Shown: positions 35,518 through 48,512, numbered from the stretch's first letter. The stretch is 64,000 bases of DNA from Phalacrocorax aristotelis (GCF_949628215.1 NC_134283.1:31536975-31600974); one strand, 5' to 3'. The notes: generated from the letters alone by a model not told the origin. A program made the numbers and translations.

Positions 35518-38500
35518 TACGAAGGGTCCTTGGCAGATCACAGCCAGACCATGCACCAAGGCCTACCTGCCCATCTACGCCTGCATCGCCCTCTAAAGGG
35601 TCCACGTGCAAAACCAGTAAGCCATTTTCTCTCCCCCTGCCAAGGGGAAGCAGAGGTTTGGGGCAACACTACCCTGGCCACTTCCCCATGGCTCTCTTCC
35701 TTACTCAATGCAATCCCATTCAAGGGGAAATGTTTGCATTTCAATCCAAATGCTGGTGGTTTGGACTTTTTCTTTCACAGCTTGAGTCTCGTGGCATCTG
35801 CTGTAAACTGTGACAAGGGTTTGCGAGCTAGCCAGGAGCGTGTGCCGAGATAAACGGATGCCTACAAGCGCTGGGGAGGAGCCGTCAGGATGTCTTTGCC
35901 TATCACTTGCCAAACCAGCGTGGGGGATTTGGAGTCAACGATGCGTGTGTCGAGTACTCCAAGCACCTTTTCTCAATCAACTCCCCCCACGCCACCTCCG
36001 AGGAGCCGCCGCAATGCAGACGAGCACGCTGCAGGGCGAAGAGTGCAGACACATGCAAAACTCATCAGAGACGTTGTGTTTAGACAGGAAAGACCTGCAA
36101 GACCATCGGGTTCATCTGCTGGCAAGAGGCTTCATTGTGCTGATACCAGAAATCCCACAGACAAGAACAACCTGCATTCCTCTGACACGGCTGTATTACC
36201 CGACCACGAGGGCTGCTCCAGGTTTACAGCCGCGATCAGACAGTAGGAAAGACGATACGGGGAGAGAGGGTGGTCGGACTCCAAACTTTTCCAGATGCAG
36301 CCGTAACTAAATACTGTTCCCACAGCGCTGATGGTGCTCAGGCAAGGCAGTGGAGCAGCGTTAGGTCATTATCAAAGAGAAGACAGAAAGTGGTTCTTTC
36401 TAATGCCTTATTGGATACATCCAATTATTTTGTGCAGAGCTGCATAAACCACATTGAAAATTCTGTGGAATCTCTCTTTCGTTCAGTTGTAATTTTGACT
36501 TGTTAAATTACTGTTTAGAATAATTAAAAAAAAATCTAAATGCTAAAATGGAAGGAAAATCTTCTAAGGATAAAAATTAACTATTTCAGCCAGTACTAAC
36601 ATCTTTCGGTGGGTACATACCACATACATACTGATAGTGGAAACACCCAGGGAAACTCAGTGAGCTCAAACATCTAAGAGACATCTAGATTCAATTAAGG
36701 CCTTCATCCCACTACAGTACCCAGACTCATTCCTGACTAGGTCTTCAAAGAGGATGTTAGTGATAGATTTGTGTAATTAGTGCTGATTTTTGTCATCTTA
36801 TGTCCTGAATTCCAGTTGTATTGGAAAACAAAAAGTGTCTAGCACTACTGTTAAGCCTTTGCCTCCCATAACAGCATTTTATCCTGGTATGTAAGTGATT
36901 AACAACTGACTTGCATCCTATTTCAGTACCACAGAGCATAGCACAAATGCTTTTAAAGTATCCAGGGAAAAGCTGGAGCTTGGAAAAGCCAATAAGTGCT
37001 CTGCTCCAGAGCAGTGGCACAGGGAGGCTGCAGGAACACGGGGTCCGACACCGCACAGAGCGGACATAAAACCTGCCATTGACACAGAGCACAGCAGTTT
37101 GCTCAGCAGGCTGGGCCTGGATCACAAGAAAAACCCATCAAGCCAAGACAGAGCAACCAAAACACAATTTTAGCATCCCCAAGGGTGGGTTTTAAACCAC
37201 AGCGATGATGACAGCCTGTTTCAGTGGAGCTCAGAGCAACACGGCTTGTGTCTGGCACATGGTGCTTTTTCTCTCCACCTCTGCCAGTGGAGCAGCATGT
37301 TTGAGGGAGGGCTGCATTCTTGTAGATTGGGTCTGGCCTGGGATTTTTAGGAAAAGTGCTGTTGGGGTGGGGTGGAAAAGAGGATCTTTCCTGAGTTTAT
37401 TTTTTTGTGTTATTCCTATGCTCTTTCTTTAGGGCAAGTTGGTCCTGAGGCTCCCTGTGGCACTCAGGAGGGGCAGAGCAGTGTCTATTAACACCCCTCT
37501 GCTCCTGGACATCCCCCAGGCGCTTGGTGCCATGCAGAGGAACGCCCATGTCCTGCATGGACATGCCCTACCCACCCACACTGCCAGTGATGCGGTATTG
37601 TTTAATTCAGGCTGGAAGCTTTTGGCTGTCAGAAATCCATAGCTCAGACCATGACACACCTTGAAAATAAGGACTAAGGAACTTGATCTTGATCCAATGG
37701 GATAGTGTGGCTGGTGCTGTAAAAATACAGATGCTGAAGGCATGAATCTGGACTCATTCTTTCGGAAAAGCACTGAGAACTCAGTCCTGTAACTTGCTTT
37801 CCATGTGGAGCAGGTGGCTCCCATGGGAAATGGCCTCTCTCAAGACTGGGCTGAAAGGTGCAGCATAAAGAGTTACATGAAGGCACCGGCTGCAGCAGTC
37901 CAGGGATTTCCTTTCAGCTGAAAGACTCAAATTCTGAAATCTCTCTACAGCTTTTGTTTGGTTTTTGTTTGCTTGGGGTTTTTTACAAAATACATGAGGA
38001 TTTCACCAACCATGTTAGAGAAACGTATTTGCCGTAAGTTAACTTCCTTAAAAACAGATTAATTTCAGTAAAGCTACTAAAACACAATGCAAAAAAGAAC
38101 CCCAGAAGATAAAATTTTGAATCCTTTTGTGACCTTTTGTCCCTATTACTCTTCACCTGCAGGAAACAAGTGAGCATTGCGGGGAGCAGAGGAAGGGTCA
38201 GGAGGTAAGTGGAGGAGCATCTCCACATAGACGCAGGTAAGATGGAGCCCAAACCAACAGATCAGGTTCTCCAGCTGAGAGCCAGGTGACCGCCGCAGCA
38301 TGCATCAGCCCCTTCCCAGAGAAAGCAACGGACAGGTCAGAGGCAAATCCCTTTAAAGCTCCCAGTCCAAGCCCCAGCAGCTGCTTGCTGGGGAGTAACC
38401 GCTCCAGGGATTCACTCCCCCGAGAGCTAGAGAGGGGAACAAGCCTCGTGGCTGCTTACCACAGCCCTCCCCAAAGAAATTGCACCACAAAACTAACAGC

Positions 38501-40284
38501 CAAGTGGGACTGTTAAACAGGCTGTTCTGTCATTAAAAAGCAAAGCATGAGTGTTCACAGCAGCTTCTTTCCTACCTCTTGTGAATACCAGCTCACTCAT
38601 TTGAAAAATAAAGAAGTACTCATGCTCATGAAACCCTAAGGGACTGAACTGCTTGTGAAACCTTAAAAGACTAAATTACTCTAGCCTTTTTCTTTTTCCT
38701 TTTTTTTTTTATTGAATCATGAACACACTATTCCTTTAAAAACATTCCCATTTGCAAGGTTTAATGAACTGGCACAATGGACTGCTCACTGATTCCTAAA
38801 TTAGAGCAGGCGTGCCTTGCCATTGAGAGTTGGGGGAAGCCGGCAGCCAGCCCCATTTGAGTCCTGCAAAGCTCCTGCTACTGTTTAAGGGCTGCTGGTC
38901 AGAGCATCCCAACACCTTGAGTCTGATGAGGCTCCATCTGACCTAGGACCGACCACCACCTGGGAAAAGCCCAGGGCACTTGGCTGAGCGCTGTGCATCC
39001 TGCAGCTCAATACCTGCTTTCCAGAGGTGCTCTGGAGATGCTCACGTTTCTAACAAGAAACCCACAATTCAAGGTGAAATTAAGTGCACTTAATTGAACA
39101 TAAACAAGTTAAAACTGACGGGAGTAGGAGAGATAACCTGGAAAAACACACCATGGCCAAGCACAACGCTCCTCTTTTTTGTTCACAGCTCTGTTCTAGC
39201 AAGACTTCAGGGTTATCCCCAGATCAGGTGAGGACATGTCTTAGTAATCACTGGGTCATCACAGGCTGTGCTGTATGTGACACTGGGCAAACAGTGGCTG
39301 TGCAGCCAGAGCTGTGAGCTGCCAGCAGCGGGGAGAAGCAGAGCCCTCCCCTGCTCTGCATGCCCCAAGCACTGTCAGATTTGGATGCAGAAGCCTGGTA
39401 TGTCAGTTTACCTTTGGTCTCTTCTCTTCAAGGCAGGGATTTGGCTGTAGAAGAGGCACCTTTCCTTTCAGCAGAGGCTCTGCTGGAGGGATGTGCCAGC
39501 TCAGGAGCAGCATTTGCTACCGAGGTGGCTCTGCAGGCACCACGTGATCTTCTTCGGCCAAAAGGCAGACACCACCTCTTTGCCCATTGCCTGCCTGGTT
39601 GAGAGGCTCATCTGGCAAAGCCAAAGCCCCTGGTGCCCAGCTCACCCACTCCTCCGACATGGAAATGCCAGCTGCTCTTGGTGGAAGGCTTACAGAAAAA
39701 AACGCAAGCTTTCCTTCTGAGCATGTTGTGCTTGGAAATTAAAAATAAAACCTTCAAAGGGCTCCTTCAAGGCAAAAAAAGAAGGAAAAGAAAATACAAA
39801 ATTTTCAACTGCAGAAAAAAATTGTCAAGAGGTGCAAATGCATCTTACTTTATTTGCACTGGCCTGTGCCAAGGAAAAGATGAAATTGCAGTTCTTTAAA
39901 TCTCAGACAAGGAAAGCTGTTTCTACTGAGACCTATCTCCAGATGAAAAAAGGGCTACCCAGCCAGGGGCTGCCTCACCACCCTGGCTAGCAGAGGCTGG
40001 GGCAGTTTCTGGCATGTGGCAGTGCAGCTGCCCCATTTGTGCTGCCGGATGCAAGGGAAGCCGTTCCTGCACTGACACACCTCGCACGAGCGTGCCAGAG
40101 CCAAGCAACATCCGCCTGTGCAGCAGATCCATAAACATGTAGCGGGAACATTTTGCAGCTTGTTCTCCACATCCAGAGGGGAAACATGTCCCGGAGTGGG
40201 CACTCGCCCCCATCCATCTTCTCCTCTTGGCACACGCGGCTGCTGCTGTTTGTGGAGCCTTTCCAGCCAGTACCAAGAATAAAC
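35518..40284. other. Unassigned, intronic if the putative gene is real
   Basis: A GC- and CpG-enriched patch at about 35850-36260 is open in two plus frames, but without homology I recognise. The rest holds only short frames. An isolated strong minus acceptor (CACTTGTTTCCTGCAG near 38163) lacks a partner donor. Confidence 0.35.
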
Positions 40285-40425
40285 CTCCAAAAATATACAC
40301 CCCTCGCACTTCTCCAGAAGGTAAAGTTGCTGTTTCCGATCCTCATGGAGGCTTTTGACTTGTGCAAGCAAAGGCTCCACAGTGCAGCCGAGCAGCTCTT
40401 GCAAGGGGAGAGCAGCGGCTGCCTC
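40285..40425 (-). CDS. Putative coiled-coil exon of unrecognised gene
   Basis: The acceptor is long and pyrimidine-rich (TGTGCCCCTGCCCGTAG), and the frame opens exactly at it because the acceptor TAG is itself in frame. 141 nt in phase 0 to 0, encoding 47 residues with a helical run (LLAQVKSLHEDRKQQLYLLEK). The donor GAG|GTTTAT is weak. The region is GC-rich and other frames on both strands are also long, so this could be chance. Confidence 0.27.
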
Positions 40426-41707
40426 CTACGGGCAGGGGCACAGGCAGAGCTGGCAGCACCCACCCCTTGGGCCCAGGTGGGGTGGTGGGTGCCAAGTGCA
40501 GGGACCCACAATCTCTGTGCAGTGGCAGCTAAAGATGCACAGCCATGCTGCCCTCTCCAGCAGGCTGTGGCAGAGCTCAGCCCATAATTTTGCTGTTCAA
40601 AGGTATGAGAGCGCGCTGAGGGGGGAGGTGGCAATTCGCTGGGATGAGGGCACAGGCAGGGTGGATTTCAGGGCTGAAGGAGCTCAGGAGAATAGAGGGA
40701 AACCCCAGCCCATGGGGACAAAAGGAACATCCTTTGGAAAAGCAGCAGAAAAGCTCCTGCCATGGGGATGGGGAAAGGGGCCAGGACAAGATGGTCCCTG
40801 ACACAATTAACAGCCCCATGCAACTGGCAGGGAGCACCAACCCTTGGAAACCATCTCAAAGCACAGGGATACCAAAGCCTTTGCTGGACCAGAGTGCTAC
40901 AGAAGCAGCCGGTCACAGGTCCTGGTCCCCTATAGCTTCCTGGGCCCTCAGAGCACATCACAAGGGTGCAAGCACTCAGCACTACCCTTCCTGTCGCTAT
41001 TCCCTGGCCCTTTTAGGTCCTAGTTACTAGCCAACAGCCACACACCGCCTCAGTCATGAAGGGGTTGAGGGTAAAACAACATTTTGTCCGCAGCAGCTCT
41101 GGTTTGTGGGTGTGGGTAGGAGGGGCCACATGCTGCCACCTCCTTCCCCTTCACAGCACGCTGCTGGCCCTGAGCGCCTCCATGATTGCTTCCACCTGAT
41201 CCCCAGAACAGTTTCTAAAGCTTTCCTCATACACCCTGTACAAGTAACAGATCTGAGATTCCTTTCCAGGAGCTGGGCCACGTTCAGCCATGGCTTTTGG
41301 AGGTCACCCACCACATCCCATCGCACTCCCCAAAACACTTCTGTGCCACTTGCTGGGGTTTCAGTGCCACGTCCTGTCCTCGGCAGAGGGACCGACAGCT
41401 CTGCTCAGCACCTGTTCTCTTCAGTAGGGACCTGGTTTGCTGTTATCTTTTCATTTATCATCTGTCATTTTCTGATCTCTCTAAGACCAGAGCACCCAAT
41501 GGCACATGGCCTCTGCAATGCATGGCCCGGCATGTGTCTGGAGGTACAGAGCCACAGCAGACCAAGAGCACCCCTACACAGTGCCATGCAGCCCCCAGGT
41601 GCTCCAAGGGAGGCACAGGCATGGGGCACTGGTGCTCAGTGCTCTTCCCCGACACCCAGCCAGCTCACAGCGTTGAGCCTTCATTGCCACAAACAGCAGT
41701 ATGAAAC

Positions 41708-41767
41708 CTGAAAATCCCTCAGACTGGCCTCAAACTCAGCAGTTGCCTGGCTCAGCTCCTGCTCTGC
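41708..41767 (-). CDS. Putative coiled-coil exon of unrecognised gene
   Basis: Very strong acceptor (CTGTCCCTGCCTTCCCGGGCAG) and a weak donor (TTCAG|GTTTCA) around 60 nt in phase 0 to 0. It encodes 20 residues of helical character (AEQELSQATAEFEASLRDFQ) that would continue into the exon at 40285-40425. It is short, so confidence is low. Confidence 0.27.
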
Positions 41768-44700
41768 CTGCCCGGGAAGGCAGGGACAGCTGGGGGGACC
41801 ATTTCCAATCCCCCCAGCCTCTCCCAAGCTCTGCCCAAGTGGCTGCCTTGACACACACCAACCCCTGGGCTCTGAAAGTTGCAGCCCTTCAACCCGCAGA
41901 GCGGACTTAAACCAGCAAAACCATGAATGCATGAGCTCAAAAATAGGAACAAGTGAGAAATGAGACACCAAAGCCCTGCCTGGGGAGTTTGCTGTTACAG
42001 GTACACTTAAAGCACACTGCACCCACACACAGCAGAGCTCCAAGGGTGGTTCACCTCTGCACACTGAAGGAAGTTTGCTTTACCCTGACCCAAATCATTT
42101 TGCTCTCACCAGGGCACTTCCAGCCCTAGAGCAAGCAGGCTCGTCCCTCCTCCCCTGAATGGTAGAGGAGTAAGATCCGCCAATGCTTTTGGCACAGGAA
42201 GGTTTTGTAATGCTCCCTGCATAGTGTCTGCACACTTCGCTGTAAAGCTTTGGGAAGAAAGGCCAACAACTCATTCTACGTGCTTCCTTAATTCAGCCCA
42301 TGAGATGACAGGCCCTTCGAAATAGTTATTAATAATCAGGCAAATGCTTCCAGAGTCACCTCGCTGCTGACAATCAATTCCTGCTCTGTTAGAAGCGGCA
42401 TTTGCACAGCTGTCACTCGGTGCCACATGTGCTATCCTGCTGTAGCATAAAAGCCACAGCAATGGCAACTGAGGCAACACGGAGTAAAACATCTCAAGAA
42501 GGGAGAAAGGAGGCATCACACAGATGCTGGGCTGAGCCCACAGAGAGTAGGTCCAGCCGCCCAGCCTGGCTGAGAGAGCACCAGAGCTCCAGGCAGTAAA
42601 CAGGACAGGGTGCAGAGCTTGGCAAACAGTTACCCTTAGAGGAAATCATTCACTCTAACAGTGTTTTAAGTATTTAGCAAAACTTTGTTATGACTTATGG
42701 CTGTCCTTACACTATTCAAGCCAAGATCGTACCTTGTACCTTGTCTGTTGTAAGCTGCAGCTTAAAGAGCTGATCACACATACGTAGACAGAAAGATCCG
42801 TCCCAGAAACATGTGTTACTTACCCTCCAGCTTACGTGGAGAACTGGAAAGACGTCAGAACAGGCCTGTTATCTTCACACAGATTAAAAACTCCCAGTTC
42901 CAGCATAGCAAAGAGGTTTGGTGCCTGCCAGCATGAGCTGCAAGGCTATGTTGGGCAGCCTCCGCAGCCAGGCAAGAGCAAACACCTGAAACCCACTCCC
43001 TGTAATCACTGCCCTCTCTGGCAGGTGCTGCCCCACAGCAGGAGGCTGGGCACAATCAGCCTCCACAGAAACATGACCAGACTCACACAGGACAGGAAGG
43101 CAAGGTGTTCCTCCTCAGCTCAGTGCTCCCTGCGCCCGCTGGTCCCGGCTAGTTATCCTGCCTTTGCAAGGTTCCCGTGGGGACCCCGCAACCCTCCTTC
43201 CCACAGCTCCAGCAGCCCTGCTCTCGCTCCCCACTTGGGTCTTCTCCATCTCACAGCTGCTCAGAAGGAAAAAAAACAAACAAACAAGCAAGCTTCTGAA
43301 AACAGTAAGAAGCAGAGGTAAATGAAGAGTAGGCATCTGGGAAGAAAAGACATGCTGCAGTGGGGGAGAGGTTCAGCAAAGTCAAACAAACTCAGTTTGT
43401 AATATCAGGCCCAAACATCTGCTCAGGCCACGAACGCACATCCTGCTGCTCTCCCTCCCACCACCCCCTTTCAGTCGCGCTTCCCATTGACTAATGTGAC
43501 TAATGTGCCTTGGTACCAAATTAGGCTTATCAACACAGCCCCAGCCTCCAAGCCAGCCCAGGCTGAGCTGAATCCAGTTCAGGGGGAGCCTTTCTCCAGG
43601 CAGCAGGTCTGCTGTGAATCTGTTACCTCACAGGGCTGCCACAGTGGAAGAGCCAAGAGTGACTTCCCTGCACGCACTGCCACGTGATAGCAACCAAACC
43701 TAGCAGTGGCAGACGAGTAGCCGCCTCCTTAGGGCAACAGGTGAGGCTGGAGATCTGTGCTCCGGTGGGAAAACCAGAGCCAGGGGAGCCACCGACACCA
43801 AACCATTTTGCCAGAGAGTCACAGCTCAATTCCAACAGCCCAGCCCACTGCAGCCTGCCTCCAGATGAGAGTTTTAAAAGAATCGCATGAAAATAACTTG
43901 TTTTTTGTTGAGCACTTGTCCTCTCCAATCCTTTTTACAAACAATGCCCACAGCCGTGCCGAAGCAAGCAAACCCACCGCTGTGCAGAAAGTAAACTAAC
44001 ACGCAGCGCAAATCAGGGCAGTGACACAACTAGCTGATAAAAACATTGCTCCCCACACAAGATGGGGCACTGAGGGACCTCACACGCACCCCCTTCTAAG
44101 CACACACCCTTCCCCATTGCCCGGTTACTGAAAGCGGTCAGCAGTTAGGACCAAGAGCAGCCCAGGGTCCCCCCGCTCCCCAACCCCGAGAGCATCAGGT
44201 AACAAGACACAGCGAAGCCCTGTGCTGCTGCACCGCCGTAAGGCAACAGGCGGGGTAAAGCCCAGCCCACTGTGCAGTTGACGGCCAGGGCTCCCTTGTA
44301 CCTCGCAACCTAAGAACACCCCATGGCCTCTCCTTAACCAAGGCCAGGTGGGCCCTGATCCGCCCCCCTGGCCCGCACGCTCACGGGGTGTTTCACAGCA
44401 GCACAGAGATGTCACGGCTGGGACAGCATTATCGCTCCCAACCCTCGGGTAGAGCCCAAAGGGGCCCCAGACCACGGCAGGAGGGGTGGGAGCACCCGGC
44501 AGAGAGGTGCCTCGCAACTTCACTATGAAGTTCTCCAGTGGGAATTAACAGATGACTTAGATAGGTTACAACTGCAAGGGAAAAACCCAACAAAATAACC
44601 AAAACCAAAGGCCACCCAGATAACAATGAATTTTAAAGTTTGACCTCAAAGCTTATACTCCAGATTTTAGCCAATGTGTCACAGAGCTTTTATGGCTTAT

Positions 44701-45027
44701 TTGAATAACAATGTTCAGCAAGACATTCACAACCCATTTAAATAGTTCAGTGAGGCTTTGCTTTTTTCAAAGCACTTCCAACAGAAAATACATGAGATTT
44801 TACTTGCTTTCCTCTTACTGGAGCGCAGCTACAACCTGAGCAGCAGCAAAGTTGCTTTGAAAATTATCCAGTAAGCGTCAGAGCAGGCCAAAAAGAATAA
44901 AAAGTAATCTGTATTAGATAGACATGCTGAAGGCTGCATTTGCCAGTACTTAGCCAGAACTTTGTTCATATTCTTAGCACAGAGTTTAGAGCACATTTCA
45001 GGTTAGTGCTTCCAACATACACCTTAC

Positions 45028-45320
45028 CAAAACCAACGCTTTCAGAAGGTCGCTGGTGAGCCCCACGGTTGGCACACCGAGTCGGCTCAAGCACGATGAT
45101 TTAACGAGATTTTCACCTCCCACTGCCCGTATACCTGGACCTTGATGAGCCAGCAAGCTGCTGGCCGCTCCCCTTCTGCCAGTGGCATGAGGGAGCAGCA
45201 GAGGATCTGCACGATCACTCACTTCCTGGTCTGACCATTCAGAAATGAACTGGAGGAACTCATTAACCACACAGCGGCAACTTCTCAAATTGTTTAAAAG
45301 CAAACTTCTCACAAATAATA
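45028..45320 (-). CDS. Putative 5' coding exon of unrecognised gene
   Basis: The acceptor TGATCTTCTGTTATTAG and the strong donor TTTTG|GTAAGG bound 293 nt that are open in one frame (enters phase 1, leaves phase 0). It contains no ATG, so an upstream exon would have to supply the start, perhaps from the CpG island at 45660-45990. About 97 residues, rich in Leu, Ser and Gly. No domain recognised. The acceptor choice is uncertain because two further AGs lie within 40 nt. Confidence 0.3.
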
Positions 45321-45659
45321 CTAATAACAGAAGATCAGGGCATAGAGGGCAGAGGCAAGAACTTTGATCACTTATTCTCACTAGTCACTGCACATTAGGT
45401 AAAGGAAACCCAAGGAAAAGTTCTTCTTGAGACAGAGCTAGCACCAGAAGACCCGTTCTCTGCACTGGGCTCATGGCATGAACACAGATTGCTTTAGCAG
45501 CCAAGGAAATGAGTAACACTTTAAAAATTCTATCTGCATTCTTGCTAAGGAAAAAATTCTTCTTGCAATGTTTCTGCTGATGTGTGACACAAGTGCTGCG
45601 GCAAAGCAGAGGAGGTAAGTTCCTCTGGCATGGGTGAACAAGCTCAGCTCTGTTTTTCA

Positions 45660-45990
45660 CCGCATCCTCCCACAGTGCGCACTATAACAACGGACGGGTA
45701 AAAACCCGTCTCGGAACGGCACGCACCCAGGCCAAAGCACGCAGCGGGGCCACTGCAGACGCGTTTTGGACTCGAAATGCTTTGGCCCAGTAGCCAGGTG
45801 CCTCACGCTGGGCGCTGCAGAAGGGCCGGGGAAAGGCACCCATGGGCTTAGCACCACTGCACCAGCGCCCAACGCCTCCCAGACGGAACTCTTACCAACA
45901 CGAGCTCTGGGTCAGCGTAACTGCGCGCTGAGCTTGCACTAACTCACGCGGAACACCGACGTCTCGTTGGGTGACGTTGCTTATCCATTC
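45660..45990 (-). promoter_or_regulatory. CpG-rich island, candidate promoter
   Basis: About 29 CpG in 330 bp by hand count and roughly 60 percent GC, in contrast to the CpG-poor flanks. It contains TGACGT/GACGTC (CRE-like) near 45958-45976. Two good minus-strand splice donors, CGC|GTGAGT (exon end 45948) and TTG|GTAAGA (exon end 45896), could close a first exon. It sits just beyond the FBXW11 poly(A) site. It may drive the putative minus-strand gene or an unannotated RNA; this is inference. Confidence 0.45.
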
Positions 45991-46019
45991 ATTTGACAAC
46001 TTAAGTTCAAACGTTTTGT

Positions 46020-48512
46020 GGTTTTTGTTTTTTTTTTTATTAAGCACATTCCACAGTACAAAGCTTTAGATCATGAACAATATCTGTACAATTTAACAGT
46101 TTCAAGAAGCTGTTCATACACCAACTTTCCAAACATATAATTGGCAAACATAATTACAAGTTAGAATTAGACTATCCCAGTGCTTTGAAACATTAATATA
46201 GCAGTAATGTACAGTTGCTCAATTCTGGTTAGCAAAACAAAGTCCAGAGTGCAGCCAGGATCACTACCATTAATCCCAGGAGTCAAGTTCCTTGGGTGCC
46301 AATCACAAAAGTCCACTGCTGTGTTACACAAAGCACGAAGAAGTTCAGACCGCATGTTCAAATACCAGTATCTCCCAAGGGAAAACATGAATTTAAATCT
46401 TACACATGCATTTAAAAAAAGGACTCCGTTCTTCAGAAACAAATACCTTTTTCTTCAGGGCCGCGACAGGTTTTCCTTTTTAAACAGTTTAATATTAAAG
46501 CTATTAGATGAGAAGGGTAAAGTAAGACACTTTCACGAACTACTGTCAAGTTTACCAAAGAGGGATCTTATGGACGCTTAGGAGAGTGTTTTTAATCTCC
46601 TGTACTTCATCACATTCGGTCATGTCGATGAAATAAATATTGTTATAGTAACATGTAAATGGGAGCTTAACTTAAGCACTGATCCCAACACCTCTCTCAA
46701 TGCGAAGGGTGAGGAGGAGAAAACCTCAAGTCGCACTTCTGTAACAGTCTGGTAACGCCTCGACACACGCTTTCTCTGAAGCGGCGCGTCGAACTGCAGC
46801 CGTTCCGCCGGTAACGCGGGGCGATCCCTCAGCAGTCGGATGTCCCCTAACCTTTCTAACTGTAAAAGGGAAAAATGCAAACCCAAGAAAGTGCTGCCAG
46901 AGGACAAAAAACACACGACGTACAAACAATCAAAGGAATAACAATGCATTTCTGTGCTAGCACGCATCTCCTCCCGGAAAACAGGCAGATTTCACGCTGA
47001 GCTCCACAGAAGCATTAAAGAAAAGCCACCGACAGCCGTGGTCACACACGCTTAATGCAGATAAAATATTCATGTTTGCATTTATCCATGTCTTATTCTG
47101 ACATAAGAAAAATGCTGTAGCGTTTACATGACCACATAAATTAGAGGAGAGACTATGACAACATAAGAAGAAAAAACTGAGACTTCCCAATAAAAGCATG
47201 CTAACGAAGAGGAACCATGACCAGGACGTCGCAGTACGGTCACAGCTGATAGCTGTGGAAAAGAAAAACAGCATGGTAATCAGCATGGTAACCGGAGCTT
47301 TGACTTGAAGGGACCTCCACTCCACACCGCCGTAAGGAAGTGTTACAAATCAAACATAAATAAATTTCACTTTGGCCCATGGCACCTTCTCCACTGAGCA
47401 GCCAAACTAATGCTAAAGGACATCAACAGGCATTTGTGAGGACCTACTGGTGTTAAAAGAAAGACTTCTGTAAATACTGCGGCACAAAAATATAAGATAC
47501 AGAACATAAATTAAACATTTTTTAATTTTTAAAAAGTTCAGAAATTACATTTTAAAATATGTAGTTCCCATTAAAAAAAATCCTAAGGAATACTGAAAAC
47601 CTCCTTTTGCAGAGACAATGTCCAGGTAACTCATATTAACCCCTACAGTGCCAGTAGCTAGAACATCCTGCTGCCAAGTGCTACCACGTTTTGTATTAGT
47701 GTGTAGTGTCAGGAAATCCTGACTCCTAGCACCCGGAGGTTACAGTTATGTACATTATATCTACATGCTTATACAGTATTTGAAATGAGGCAAGCACACA
47801 TGGAAAGGTTTTAGTATACCAAACATTAGGAAGCGTAGGACGGCTGTAGTACAGAGCACAGTTAAAAGGAAAAGACAGTGCTATACAACTAGTTTAGATA
47901 ACCTAGCCTGAATTACAGGTAATCTTTAATTTAAAAGAATTTATTGGTGCGGAAACGAGTAAACTGTAATCCAAAAATATTACTGAGCAATTCAGAAATA
48001 TTTCTGAGTCCAGCGTACAATCCTATCAAAAAAAACCAGGCTCTGAATCTGTCATGAGGGTTAAGTCTAAAGGACAACGGTGACTTTGAAAGCAAAGCTC
48101 TGTACATTCTGGGTATGTGTTTGGCACCCAAATTTCGTTGGAGAATGTTTTTTCTTTAAAGTCAGACAAAAGTGCAAAGCAATATAAATTAGGCCAAGTC
48201 CTTTCTTGACTGCTGATTTATTTCTGAAAAACAAGCCATCGGAGTTCAGTTTCTACGGACAATTTACATGTGAAGCTTTGGATTTCTCATTGCAGGGAAC
48301 GACAGGCTTCGGAAATTCGTCTACTCGAAGTCAGTGAATTTGTAGTAAATTCAAAGACGACCACTGAGAGCAGGAAAGACTAAGAAATTTAGATATAGAA
48401 TTGTGCTGCTTTGCATCTACACAGCATATAGAACCAATTCTGACTTTAGCTGTCAATCAACATCTTCAGGCATGTAGTAGCCAAAAATCCAGTAGTTCAA
48501 GACTGTGAAACC
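46020..48512 (-). other. FBXW11: FBXW11 last exon, 3'UTR
   Basis: A splice acceptor (CTTTCCTCTTTTGCAG) lies just upstream on the minus strand, ending at 48513. The exon runs about 2.5 kb to an AATAAA-containing end (plus tttatt, 46036-46041). The terminal sequence GTACTGTGGAATGTGC before the signal resembles the ends of beta-TrCP 3'UTRs as I remember them. The exon is entirely non-coding if the TAA at 52102 is used. Confidence 0.75.
46036..46041 (-). terminator. FBXW11 poly(A) signal AATAAA
   Basis: AATAAA on the minus strand inside GTGCTTAATAAAAA, at the low-coordinate end of the 3'UTR exon. Cleavage is expected 10-25 nt further, near 46015-46026. Confidence 0.7.

Noticed and set aside
38100..38165. 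Minus exon after the strong acceptor TTGTTTCCTGCAG
   Set aside because: No reasonable donor before the frame runs into T-rich sequence.
39955..40840. Frames of 144-215 codons on both strands
   Set aside because: The region is GC-rich with few stops in most frames, so length alone is not evidence. Only the splice-bounded 40285-40425 piece was kept, at low confidence.
42271..42519. 82-codon minus frame with an acceptor-like ACAGCAG
   Set aside because: Donor placement and phase do not fit the surrounding model; kept out for lack of support.
44125..44523. 132-codon minus frame rich in Gly, Pro and Leu
   Set aside because: GC-driven openness without domain or splice support.
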